Shown piece after piece: positions 1 through 6,150 of a stretch of DNA of 10,351 nucleotides. Both the position numbers and the translations under genes were made by a program. Origin of the DNA: Flavobacteriaceae bacterium (GTDB lineage Bacteria; Bacteroidota; Bacteroidia; Flavobacteriales; Flavobacteriaceae); NCBI GenBank assembly GCA_002702385.1, contig NZZF01000002.1:1-10351 (forward strand), written 5' to 3'. Within the stretch, counting starts at the first letter, position 1, and each line of letters begins with the position of its first letter. The notes under the pieces were generated by a model. It was not told the origin of the DNA, ran no database searches, and saw only the letters and a list, made by a program, of their open reading frames with translations.

Positions 1-134
1 TTCTTATTAAAATTGATGATTTCTCTTATTTAAAATCTACTAAAAATAAGTTGTCAAAATTATTAAAACGTTTTGCTGAATATCATGAATTTAAATCTGT
101 AAAAATATCTCTAGATATAGATCCTTATAATTAA
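1..134 (+). CDS. priA: C-terminal end of a primosomal helicase PriA-like protein (partial)
   Basis: An open frame enters from the left edge (first full codon at 3) and stops with TAA at 132-134, giving 43 residues. The tail ends in VKISLDIDPYN. Bacterial PriA (the 3'-5' helicase that restarts stalled replication forks) typically ends in a similar hydrophobic strand followed by D-x-DP. From memory, priA often lies just upstream of rpsF in Flavobacteria, which supports the call. Only the extreme C-terminus is present, so the helicase motifs and zinc-binding cysteines cannot be seen. The assignment rests on the tail motif and the neighbourhood. Confidence 0.6.
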   Translation, partial: LIKIDDFSYLKSTKNKLSKLLKRFAEYHEFKSVKISLDIDPYN

Positions 135-146
135 ATATAAATTTAT

Positions 147-177
147 TTTGTAAGTAATGATATAAAAACTATTTTTG
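147..177 (+). promoter_or_regulatory. Bacteroidota-type promoter of the rpsF-rpsR-rplI operon
   Basis: A -33 element TTTG (147-150) is followed by a 19-nt spacer and a perfect -7 element TATTTTTG (170-177), matching the Bacteroidota consensus TTTG / about 19 / TAnnTTTG. Transcription would begin near 181-184, leaving a leader of only about 11-14 nt before the rpsF ATG at 195. That is too short for the structured S6:S18-binding leader known in some other phyla. It lies in the 60-nt gap after the priA-like stop. Confidence 0.65.
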
Positions 178-194
178 CCCGACAAATTTTATTT

Positions 195-542
195 ATGAGT
201 CATTACGAATCAGTTTTTATTCTTAACCCAGCACTTTCCGAAGAGCAGGTTAATGACGTTATTAAAAAATATGAAAAACTCTTAAAAGACAACGATTGTA
301 AAGTTGTAGATGTTGAAAATTGGGGTTTAAAGAAATTAGCATATAAAATTCAAAATAAACTAAGTGGTTTTTATACTTTGATTGATTTTGAACATGAGGG
401 AAAATCAAATATTATTAATTTGTATGAAACTGAACTTAAAAGAGATGAGAGAGTAATGAGATTTCTTAATGTTAAATTGGATAAAGATGCCAACGACTGG
501 GCTGTAAAAAGAAGAAATAAACTTAAAAAAGAAAAAGCATAA
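195..542 (+). CDS. rpsF: 30S ribosomal protein S6
   Basis: The product has 115 residues, a normal length for bacterial S6, which binds 16S rRNA in the platform of the small subunit together with S18. The N-terminus ([17 protein letters not shown], residues 3-19) is the typical first strand and helix, and the [10 protein letters not shown] segment near residues 43-52 and the RDERVMRFL segment near 83-91 are family hallmarks. The C-terminus is Lys-rich. The ATG at 195 has no Shine-Dalgarno sequence upstream, as is usual in Bacteroidota. The stop TAA overlaps the rpsR ATG by one base, so the two partners are probably translationally coupled. Confidence 0.97.
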   Translation: MSHYESVFILNPALSEEQVNDVIKKYEKLLKDNDCKVVDVENWGLKKLAYKIQNKLSGFYTLIDFEHEGKSNIINLYETELKRDERVMRFLNVKLDKDANDWAVKRRNKLKKEKA

Positions 543-829
543 TGGCTGAATTGGATTTAAATACAAATCAGGGTGAAATAAGATATTTAACACCTCTTGA
601 TATTTCCACTAAAAACAGAAAGAAATACTGTAGATTTAAAAGATTAGGAATAAAATATATAGATTATAAAGACCCTGACTATTTATTAAAATTTGTTAAT
701 GAACAAGGAAAAATATTACCAAGAAGATTAACAGGAACTTCTTTAAAATTTCAAAGAAAAGTTTCTGTTGCTGTAAAAAGAGCTAGACATTTAGCTTTGC
801 TTCCATATCAATCAGATTTATTAAAATAA
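542..829 (+). CDS. rpsR: 30S ribosomal protein S18
   Basis: The product has 95 residues and ends with the highly conserved S18 core: [20 protein letters not shown], then [15 protein letters not shown] and [11 protein letters not shown]18 forms a heterodimer with S6 in the 30S platform. The N-terminal extension with [20 protein letters not shown] is the form seen in Bacteroidota. The start ATG overlaps the rpsF stop (TAATG). It is the second gene of the operon, and rplI follows after 7 nt. Confidence 0.97.
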   Translation: MAELDLNTNQGEIRYLTPLDISTKNRKKYCRFKRLGIKYIDYKDPDYLLKFVNEQGKILPRRLTGTSLKFQRKVSVAVKRARHLALLPYQSDLLK

Positions 830-836
830 TTACTAA

Positions 837-1286
837 ATGGAATTAATTTTAAAAGAAGACGTTGAAAATTTAGGTTTTAAAGATGATCTAGTCATTGTCA
901 AAAATGGATACGGTAGAAATTTTTTAATTCCTCAAGGTAAAGCAATGTTAGCAACCTCATCTGCAAAAAAGGTTTTAGCTGAAAAAATTAAGCAATCACA
1001 AAATAAACAGAAAGAAGCTATTTCTGAGGCTCAAAAAATTGTCAAAAAGCTTGAGAAGTTAGAACTAAAAATTTCTGCAAAATCTCTTGAAAGTGATAAA
1101 TTATTTGGATCAGTTACCAATGTTGAAGTTGCAAAAGAACTTTCTTCTAATGGTTTTGACATCGAAAAAAAGTGTGTTCAGTTATCTTCAAATATTAAAA
1201 AAACAGGCACATATATTGCTAAAATTAGACTACATAGAGAAGTTTATTTTGACTTAAACTTCGAAGTTGTTAAATCTGCTAATTAA
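837..1286 (+). CDS. rplI: 50S ribosomal protein L9
   Basis: The product has 149 residues, the standard length of L9, which binds 23S rRNA at the base of the L1 stalk. The N-terminal RNA-binding domain is recognisable by MELILKEDVENLGFKDDLV and the signature NGYGRNFLIPQGKA (residues 23-36). A Lys/Glu-rich connecting helix spans roughly residues 42-78, and the C-terminal domain begins around SDKLFGSVT. It starts 7 nt after rpsR without a Shine-Dalgarno sequence and is the last gene of the ribosomal operon. The downstream 41 nt contain a short T-tract (1292-1298) but no convincing terminator hairpin. Confidence 0.97.
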   Translation: MELILKEDVENLGFKDDLVIVKNGYGRNFLIPQGKAMLATSSAKKVLAEKIKQSQNKQKEAISEAQKIVKKLEKLELKISAKSLESDKLFGSVTNVEVAKELSSNGFDIEKKCVQLSSNIKKTGTYIAKIRLHREVYFDLNFEVVKSAN

Positions 1287-1314
1287 TTTTATTTTTTTAG
1301 AGTTTCAATTTATT

Positions 1315-1322
1315 TAACTTTG
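1315..1322 (+). promoter_or_regulatory. possible -7 element for hisS
   Basis: TAACTTTG matches the Bacteroidota -7 consensus TAnnTTTG exactly and lies in the gap between rplI and hisS. Only T-rich sequence, not a true TTTG, is present where the -33 element should be, so this is weaker than the rpsF promoter. Only 5 nt separate the box from the hisS ATG at 1328, which would make the mRNA leaderless or nearly so. Read-through from the ribosomal operon is an alternative source of hisS transcripts. Confidence 0.35.
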
Positions 1323-1327
1323 GCTAT

Positions 1328-2689
1328 ATGTCAATGAAACCTTCAATTCCTAAAGGAACTAGGGACTATCATCCAGAAATAGTTTTAAAAAGAAATTATA
1401 TTATAGATATAATCAGAGATGTTTTTACAAAATATGGATATCTTGAGATACAAACTCCTTCATTTGAAAAAAGAGAAACATTATCAGGTAAATATGGCAA
1501 TGAAGGTGATAGGTTAATATTCAATATTCTAAATTCTGGAGAAAAGGTAAGAAAAGTGGATGTTAGTGCCCTTGATGAAAATAAAATAACCAAGTTTATA
1601 AATTCAATTTCCGAGAAAGCTTTAAGATATGATCTCACAGTTCCCTTAGCTAGATATGTTTCACAACATCAGAATGAAATAAAATTCCCATTTAAAAGAT
1701 TTCAAATACAAAATGTTTGGAGGGCGGATAGACCTCAGAAGGGAAGATATCAAGAATTTACTCAGTGTGATGCTGATGTAATAGGCTCAGATTCTACATA
1801 CTTAGAATTTGAAATGATTCAAATGTATTCTAATGTTTTTAAAAATCTTGGTTTTGAAAAAGTTCAAATAAAAGTAAACCATAGAGAAATTTTGGCCTCT
1901 ATTTGTAGAAAAATTGAATTAAATGACAATTTCCTTGATTTTGTAACCATACTTGACAAGTTAGATAAAATAGGCTCAGAAAAAGTTATTAATGAACTAA
2001 AAGATAAATTAGGTCTAAAAGATAAATTTATCCCACTTTTAAATGAAATTTTTAAATCTAATAACAGCAGCCAGATTTTATCTTTAATTAATAAAGAATT
2101 TATTGATAATGATAATTCAAAAAAGGCCTTCAATCAGTTAAAAACTCTTTTTGATTTAACATCTAATAACACAATAGATATTTCATTTGATTTAACCCTT
2201 GCAAGAGGACTTGATTATTATACTGGTGTAATTTATGAAGTTGCTTCACTCACTAACACTGAAATTGGTTCAATTGCAGGAGGAGGTAGGTATAAAAATT
2301 TGACGGAGAGATTTAATGCAAATAATTTATCAGGAATAGGTATATCATTTGGTCTGGAAAGGATATATCATTTAATGGATGATAATAATATGTTTCCTGA
2401 AGAAATTAAATCACCTAATGATATTCTAGTAATTAATTTTGGAGATGAATTTATTCATGATATTTCTTTTGTAGTTAACCAGTTAAGAGCATCAAGGAGT
2501 GTGTTAATATATCCTGATTTTGTAAAGTTATCTAAGCAATTTACATATGCTGATAAAAATAAATTTAATTATGTATTAATTTATGGTAAAGAAGAAGCTG
2601 AAAAGAACGTAATTAAGATCAAAAATTTAAAAACAGGAGATGAAAATAAACATAAACTTGATGATTCAATAAAGAATTATAAGTTTTAG
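1328..2689 (+). CDS. hisS: histidine--tRNA ligase (HisRS)
   Basis: The product has 453 residues and charges tRNA-His with histidine; it is a class II synthetase. Visible motifs in order: the N-terminal PKGTRDYHP (8-16), RYDLTVPLARYV (100-111), motif 2 with WRADRPQKGRYQEFTQCDAD (131-150), the histidine-binding motif LARGLDYYTG (291-300), AGGGRYKNL (317-325), and motif 3 GIGISFGLER (336-345). The C-terminal anticodon-binding domain runs from about 365 to the end. The RYDLTVP and QCD forms resemble the subtype I also associate with archaeal and eukaryotic HisRS, unlike the E. coli form. ATG at 1328 is used; a second ATG two codons later is possible. The stop abuts a tRNA gene on the other strand. 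Confidence 0.97.
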   Translation: MSMKPSIPKGTRDYHPEIVLKRNYIIDIIRDVFTKYGYLEIQTPSFEKRETLSGKYGNEGDRLIFNILNSGEKVRKVDVSALDENKITKFINSISEKALRYDLTVPLARYVSQHQNEIKFPFKRFQIQNVWRADRPQKGRYQEFTQCDADVIGSDSTYLEFEMIQMYSNVFKNLGFEKVQIKVNHREILASICRKIELNDNFLDFVTILDKLDKIGSEKVINELKDKLGLKDKFIPLLNEIFKSNNSSQILSLINKEFIDNDNSKKAFNQLKTLFDLTSNNTIDISFDLTLARGLDYYTGVIYEVASLTNTEIGSIAGGGRYKNLTERFNANNLSGIGISFGLERIYHLMDDNNMFPEEIKSPNDILVINFGDEFIHDISFVVNQLRASRSVLIYPDFVKLSKQFTYADKNKFNYVLIYGKEEAEKNVIKIKNLKTGDENKHKLDDSIKNYKF

Positions 2690-2763
2690 TAGCGAGGGGG
2701 AGACTTGAACTCCCGACCTCCGGGTTATGAATCCGACGCTCTGACCACCTGAGCTACCTCGCC
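2690..2763 (-). tRNA. tRNA-Met (anticodon CAT; initiator or elongator not resolved)
   Basis: The reverse complement folds into a 74-nt cloverleaf. The acceptor stem is GGCGAGG/CCTCGCT with a G1-U72 wobble, the D arm is GCTC/GAGC, the anticodon loop is TTCATAA (anticodon CAT), the T arm is GGGAG/CTCCC with TTCAAGT loop, and the discriminator is A73. CCA is not encoded. The anticodon stem TCGGA/CCCGG has a U27-G43 wobble and an A31.C39 mismatch closing the loop. G2-C71, C3-G70 and A73 fit methionyl-tRNA synthetase recognition. tRNA-Ile (lysidine type) also has a CAT gene anticodon, but G4-C69 and A5-U68 make it less likely. The C11-G24 pair is elongator-like, while the weak 1-72 pair, G4-C69 and near-GGG/CCC stem are initiator-like. 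Confidence 0.93.
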
Positions 2764-2773
2764 AAATGAGGCC

Positions 2774-2804
2774 CAAATATATAAACAATATAGGTAGGTA
2801 CAAA
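2774..2804 (-). promoter_or_regulatory. Bacteroidota-type promoter of the tRNA gene
   Basis: Read on the minus strand, TTTG (complement of 2801-2804) is followed by exactly 19 nt and TATATTTG (complement of 2774-2781), a perfect -7 box. The 5' end of the mature tRNA (2763) is 10 nt further on, so the primary transcript would carry only a short 5' leader. The spacer length equals that of the rpsF promoter. A run of 12 A on the plus strand (2813-2824), read as T on the minus strand, lies just upstream of the -33 box and could act like an UP element. Confidence 0.65.
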
Positions 2805-2812
2805 CTGAGTTT

Positions 2813-2824
2813 AAAAAAAAAAAA
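2813..2824. repeat. homopolymer run of 12 A
   Basis: Twelve consecutive A bases occur in the 102-nt gap between the tRNA gene and the START-like gene. The run lies 8 nt upstream of the tRNA promoter's -33 box and 41 nt upstream of the START-like ATG. Its length makes it prone to slippage and to sequencing error. It encodes nothing. Confidence 0.9.
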
Positions 2825-2865
2825 TAATTCTTTTCAACATCAATTTTAATATATATATTGGCAAA

Positions 2866-3249
2866 ATGTCTGATAAAGTAAAATATGAATTAGAGTTCCC
2901 TATACATGCTTCCCCAAACATGTTGTATCAGTACATATCATCAGCTTCAAATTTATCAGAATGGTTCGCAGATAATGTTAATTCAAGAGGTAAAGTCTTT
3001 TCCTTTTTTTGGGATGGTTCTGAAGAAAAAGCGGAATTAATTTCATCAAAAAATAATAGTTTTGTAAAGTTTAGATGGCTTGACAACGAAGATGATTCTT
3101 TTTTTGAAATTAAAATTACAGTTGATGAAATTACTAAAGATGTTTCATTAATTATAACTGATTTTGCTGATGAAGATGAAGTTGAAGAATCTAAAATGTT
3201 ATGGGATAGCCAAATTTCAGATTTAAAAAGTGTTATTGGTTCTTCTTGA
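2866..3249 (+). CDS. START-like (SRPBCC superfamily) domain protein
   Basis: The product has 127 residues and looks like a single helix-grip (SRPBCC/AHSA1-like) domain. An N-terminal strand (KVKYELEFPIHASPNMLYQYI, approximately residues 4-24) leads into SNLSEWFADNV (28-38). Alternating strands follow (VFSFFWDG, KAELIS, FVKFRWLD, FFEIKITV, VSLIITDF), then a C-terminal helix (MLWDSQISDLKSVI). Related small START-like proteins occur across Bacteroidota, and I recall them next to a class IV aminotransferase as here; their ligand and role are unknown. There is no signal peptide, so it is probably cytoplasmic. Its stop is 9 nt before the aminotransferase ATG, suggesting one transcript. No clear promoter is visible; the AT repeat before the ATG only loosely resembles a -7 box. 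Confidence 0.85.
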   Translation: MSDKVKYELEFPIHASPNMLYQYISSASNLSEWFADNVNSRGKVFSFFWDGSEEKAELISSKNNSFVKFRWLDNEDDSFFEIKITVDEITKDVSLIITDFADEDEVEESKMLWDSQISDLKSVIGSS

Positions 3250-3258
3250 TAACTTACT

Positions 3259-4092
3259 ATGATTAATTTTAATGGTAAAATTGTAAATGAAAGTAATCAA
3301 CTTTCTAATAATAGAGGATTTCTATTTGGAGATGCTGTTTTTGAAACTTTAAGAGTCATATCTAATTATATTCCCTTTTGGGAAGACCATTATTTTAGAC
3401 TTATGGCATCAATGAGGGTATTAAGATTTAATATACCTGATAATTTTACACCTGAATTTTTAAAAAATCAAATATTACAATTACATAGCAAATGTAATTT
3501 AGGTTTAAATTCAAGAATTAGGATTACAGTTTTTAGGAACTCAGCTGGAAGGTATAAACCCATTACTAACGAAATAGGTTATGTTATAAATATTGATAGA
3601 ATTGAAGATTCAAAATACTTTGTTGAAAAGAAAGATGTGAAAGTAGATCTCTATAAAGATTACTACATTAGTAATCAATTAGTTCATTCAATTAAGTCAA
3701 ATAATAAGTCTATCAATGTACTAGCATCGATTTATGCAAGTGAAAATGATTTAGATAATTGTATTCTGTTAAATGACAGAAAAATGGTGTGTGAATTTAT
3801 TAACGGAAATTTATTTTACGTAAAAAATGAAAAAATTTACACCCCTGATTTGAAATCAGGATGTTTAAATGGTGTTTTAAGAAAAAACTTAATTAATATC
3901 ATAAAATCTAATGGACTAGTGATTGAAGAATCACAAATTTCTCCATTTGATCTAGTAAGTGCAGATGAGTTATTTATAACTAATGTAATTCAAGGGATTC
4001 TTCCTGTGACTAATTACAGAAAAAAAATATATGTTAGTAAAATAGCTGCTATATTGACTAATTTACTTAATGATTCTATTAATTATAATTAG
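3259..4092 (+). CDS. class IV PLP-dependent aminotransferase / aminodeoxychorismate lyase-like protein
   Basis: The product has 277 residues with a fold-type IV PLP enzyme layout. RGFLFGDAVFETLRV (19-33) opens the N-terminal domain. K146 in HSIKSNNKSINVLAS (143-157) aligns with the PLP-binding Lys of IlvE. CEFINGNLFYVK (178-189) contains the conserved Glu region, and GCLNGVLRKNL (201-211) is the phosphate-binding turn. ADELFITNVIQGILPV resembles the matching segment of E. coli PabC (4-amino-4-deoxychorismate lyase, the p-aminobenzoate step of folate synthesis). Folate synthesis is therefore the favoured role, but branched-chain or D-amino-acid aminotransferases share this fold and cannot be excluded. 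Its 3' end overlaps the convergent yqgE gene by 14 nt. Confidence 0.88.
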   Translation: MINFNGKIVNESNQLSNNRGFLFGDAVFETLRVISNYIPFWEDHYFRLMASMRVLRFNIPDNFTPEFLKNQILQLHSKCNLGLNSRIRITVFRNSAGRYKPITNEIGYVINIDRIEDSKYFVEKKDVKVDLYKDYYISNQLVHSIKSNNKSINVLASIYASENDLDNCILLNDRKMVCEFINGNLFYVKNEKIYTPDLKSGCLNGVLRKNLINIIKSNGLVIEESQISPFDLVSADELFITNVIQGILPVTNYRKKIYVSKIAAILTNLLNDSINYN

Positions 4093-4624
4093 GATTTTCA
4101 GGACTGTTTGACCACAACTTATAGTATTCACCAAATTTTTCAAGATTATTTTTCCATAATAATTTTTCAAAACCAAAAATTTCTTTTTTAGTGAAAGTAC
4201 TGGTTATAAGCCATGACTTTTCTTCAATTTCATTTTCTAGTTGATTTTCATCCCATCCAGAATAACCAACAAAAAATTTTATTTCTTTTGCATCAATTTT
4301 CTTATCTCTTATCAGCTCAACAGCTTTTTCAAACTCATTTCCCCAAAATATTTCATTTGTAATTTTTGTGCTTTGTTGAAATAATTTAGTCTTTTTATGA
4401 ATGAAGTGTATTGTATCTATCATGACAGGACCACCTTTATAAATTGGAATATTTAATTCTTTGCTTCCTGAGTTTAGTTCTGATAATAGATAGTTTGATC
4501 TTTTATTTAATATAAAGCCAATGGTTCCTTCATTATCATCCTTTACAATTAAAACAACTGCTTTGTTAAATTCTAAATCATTAACAAGTGTATAGTTTGA
4601 TATTAAAATTTTACCCTTATACAA
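4079..4624 (-). CDS. yqgE: YqgE/AlgH family protein (UPF0301)
   Basis: The product has 181 residues, typical of the family. Hallmarks are KGKILISNYTL (3-13), the VVLIVKDDNEGTIGFILNKR segment (23-42), GGPV (64-67), and FVGYSGWDENQLENEI (118-133) followed by SW at 137-138. The molecular function of YqgE/AlgH proteins is not settled; AlgH was named as a regulator in Pseudomonas. The start is TTG at 4624-4622: there is no in-frame ATG near the conserved N-terminus, and a stop lies five codons upstream. Only one base separates it from the fmt stop, so it is the last gene of the ATPase-fmt-yqgE operon and is probably translated by coupling. Confidence 0.93.
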   Translation of the reverse strand: MYKGKILISNYTLVNDLEFNKAVVLIVKDDNEGTIGFILNKRSNYLLSELNSGSKELNIPIYKGGPVMIDTIHFIHKKTKLFQQSTKITNEIFWGNEFEKAVELIRDKKIDAKEIKFFVGYSGWDENQLENEIEEKSWLITSTFTKKEIFGFEKLLWKNNLEKFGEYYKLWSNSPENPNYN

Positions 4625-4625
4625 T

Positions 4626-5570
4626 TCAAATAAATTTTATTTCACTTTTTTTATTTCCATTTAAATAATCATTACCAGTAATAGTTTTTTTTCCTTCAAT
4701 TTTAAGCTGCTTAATCTCAATAGTCCCTTCTTTGGTAATTATTGAAAGTTTTTTTGGTTCATTTAATGATATTTTTCCTATATCTTTTTCTGTACATGAT
4801 AAACCGATATTTACATCATAGATTAAAACTCTTTTATTTGTTTTATTTTCTTTAGTCCAAGCGCATGGAAAAGGGGATAATCCTCTAATAAAATTATATA
4901 TATTGGTTGCTGAATCATTCCAATTTATTCTAGTATTTTCTTTATTAAGTTTTGGAGCTAGAAGTAAATTTTTTATTTGATCTTGTTTCTGAATTTTACT
5001 ATTTGGATTACCAACTACTTCAATAGTTTTAATGATGAATTCTTTACTAATTTTTTTTAGTTTTTTGTAAAGTGATTCAAAATTGTCATATTCATTAATT
5101 AATAATTTTTCTTGTAATATTATATCTCCTGAATCAATTTTTTCATTAATAAAAAAACTTGTTAATCCTGTTTCTTTTAGACCGTTAATTAAAGCCCAGT
5201 TAATGGGTGCTGCTCCTCTTAAATTAGGAAGAAGTGATGCATGTATATTGATCGTGCCTAGTTTTGGAATTTCCCAAATTTTTTTTGGTAAGAATTTAAA
5301 TGCAACAACAATAAATAAATCAGCTTTAAATTGCCTTAATTCTAAGATAAATCCTTCATCATTTAGAGATTTAGGTTGAATTAATTTTAAATTATTATAA
5401 ATTGAAAATTTTTTTACTGCACTAAAATTTATTTTCATACCTCTCCCAGATTTTTTATCTGAAGATGTTACAACACATAATAATTCATGATGTGAATTAT
5501 AAAGTGAATCTAAACTTTCAATTGCAAAATCTGGTGTTCCAAAGAAAATTATTTTAAGTCCATTATTCAT
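4626..5570 (-). CDS. fmt: methionyl-tRNA formyltransferase
   Basis: The product has 314 residues and adds a formyl group from 10-formyl-tetrahydrofolate to Met-tRNA-fMet for translation initiation. The N-terminal catalytic domain starts with IIFFGTPDFA (7-16). The signature TINIHASLLPNLRGAAPINW (106-125) holds N108 and H110, and EKIDSGDI holds D146, which matches the E. coli catalytic triad numbering exactly. The C-terminal OB-like domain includes the FIRGLSPFPCAWT segment and the KQLKIEGKK strand near the end. The ATG at 5570 overlaps the end of the upstream ATPase gene by 8 nt, indicating translational coupling. A CAT-anticodon tRNA gene, possibly its substrate, lies about 1.9 kb away on the same strand. 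Confidence 0.97.
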   Translation of the reverse strand: MNNGLKIIFFGTPDFAIESLDSLYNSHHELLCVVTSSDKKSGRGMKINFSAVKKFSIYNNLKLIQPKSLNDEGFILELRQFKADLFIVVAFKFLPKKIWEIPKLGTINIHASLLPNLRGAAPINWALINGLKETGLTSFFINEKIDSGDIILQEKLLINEYDNFESLYKKLKKISKEFIIKTIEVVGNPNSKIQKQDQIKNLLLAPKLNKENTRINWNDSATNIYNFIRGLSPFPCAWTKENKTNKRVLIYDVNIGLSCTEKDIGKISLNEPKKLSIITKEGTIEIKQLKIEGKKTITGNDYLNGNKKSEIKFI

Positions 5571-6096
5571 TTACAAGAAATCTTTTAACAAATTTAATTC
5601 TTTCATCAATACTTGAATTTGGAACCTCAATTAAATCTAAATCAAATTTTTTATAAGTTTTTAATAATGATTTATGAATATTTATACATTCCTCAAAGGT
5701 TTCATATCTTTCAGAATCATTAACATATATATTTTTCCAAGGTTTCATAATAAATATATGATCGTAAGATATTTCTTTTGATTTATTAATAAGGTCTATA
5801 GGAATTTTAATTTTTTTAAAATCTAAGTAGGCTAAGACATCTATTGGTCCTCTATCATAAACAATAAAGTTATGACTTTCAACCTCTTGCTCATATTGTT
5901 TAAATCTCAGTTTAAATAATTCTTTACTAAACTCTATCGGATTATTTAGGAAGTATTGTTCAATACCCTGGTTCCTCATTCTTTGGGTAAGTTCTCTAGA
6001 TATCTCTTCAAAACAATAAAAACCATGTTTTTTAAGCTCAGACACTAGAGATGTTTTACCTGTAGAAGGCCCACCAGTAATTAAAATCTTTTTCAT
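5563..6096 (-). CDS. P-loop ATPase, AAA_28 / NadR-kinase-like family
   Basis: The product has 177 residues when started at the ATG ending at 6096; a TTG one codon upstream is less likely. The Walker A loop GGPSTGKTS is at residues 8-16. YDRGPIDVLAYLDF (80-93) resembles the DRG-containing Walker B-type segment of small nucleoside-kinase-like ATPases (AAA_28, related to the NadR C-terminal kinase domain). The FEEISRELTQRMRNQG segment (29-44) is also typical. The substrate is unknown; a nucleoside or metabolite kinase role is inference. It is the first gene of a minus-strand operon with fmt, overlapping it by 8 nt, and is divergent from DUF493. I see no strong promoter on its side of the 54-nt divergent gap. 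Confidence 0.88.
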   Translation of the reverse strand: MKKILITGGPSTGKTSLVSELKKHGFYCFEEISRELTQRMRNQGIEQYFLNNPIEFSKELFKLRFKQYEQEVESHNFIVYDRGPIDVLAYLDFKKIKIPIDLINKSKEISYDHIFIMKPWKNIYVNDSERYETFEECINIHKSLLKTYKKFDLDLIEVPNSSIDERIKFVKRFLVNE

Positions 6097-6136
6097 CAAA
6101 TTTTATTCTCTGTAATATAAAAATATAATTTGTCAT

Positions 6137-6144
6137 TATATTTG
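6137..6144 (+). promoter_or_regulatory. possible -7 element for DUF493-DUF4290-murA
   Basis: TATATTTG is a perfect -7 box in the 54-nt divergent gap. No TTTG stands at the usual distance upstream; the nearest similar sequence (TCTG at 6109-6112) is 24 nt away. The box ends 6 nt before the ATG at 6151, which would give a leaderless or near-leaderless mRNA, as proposed for hisS. Confidence 0.35.
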
Positions 6145-6150
6145 AATTTC

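Noticed and set aside
1257-1268. Perfect 12-nt palindrome AACTTCGAAGTT near the rplI 3' end, followed by a T-tract at 1292-1298
   Set aside because: It lies inside the coding region, forms only a short A/T-rich stem and is more than 20 nt from the T-tract, so it is not a credible intrinsic terminator.
2690-2763. Calling the CAT tRNA a tRNA-Ile (lysidine-modified anticodon)
   Set aside because: Its acceptor stem has G4-C69 and A5-U68, unlike the C4-G69/C5-G68 pairs recalled as TilS recognition elements, and G2-C71, C3-G70 and A73 fit MetRS.
2835-2862. AT repeat ending in TATATATTGG before the START-like ATG as a promoter
   Set aside because: It deviates from TAnnTTTG by spacing and composition and has no TTTG upstream; in such AT-rich DNA the partial match is not evidence.
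5083-5379. Open frame opposite fmt on the plus strand
   Set aside because: It is the complement of the conserved fmt catalytic region, with no promoter or recognisable domain, and is a shadow frame.
6097-6150. A minus-strand promoter for the ATPase-fmt-yqgE operon in the divergent gap
   Set aside because: Only a TATATTTT near-match is present and no -33 box at a suitable distance; the real promoter may lie here but cannot be pointed to.
6130-6150. Upstream TTG start for DUF493 adding seven residues
   Set aside because: The extension overlaps the likely -7 box and is not part of the conserved domain; the ATG at 6151 fits better.
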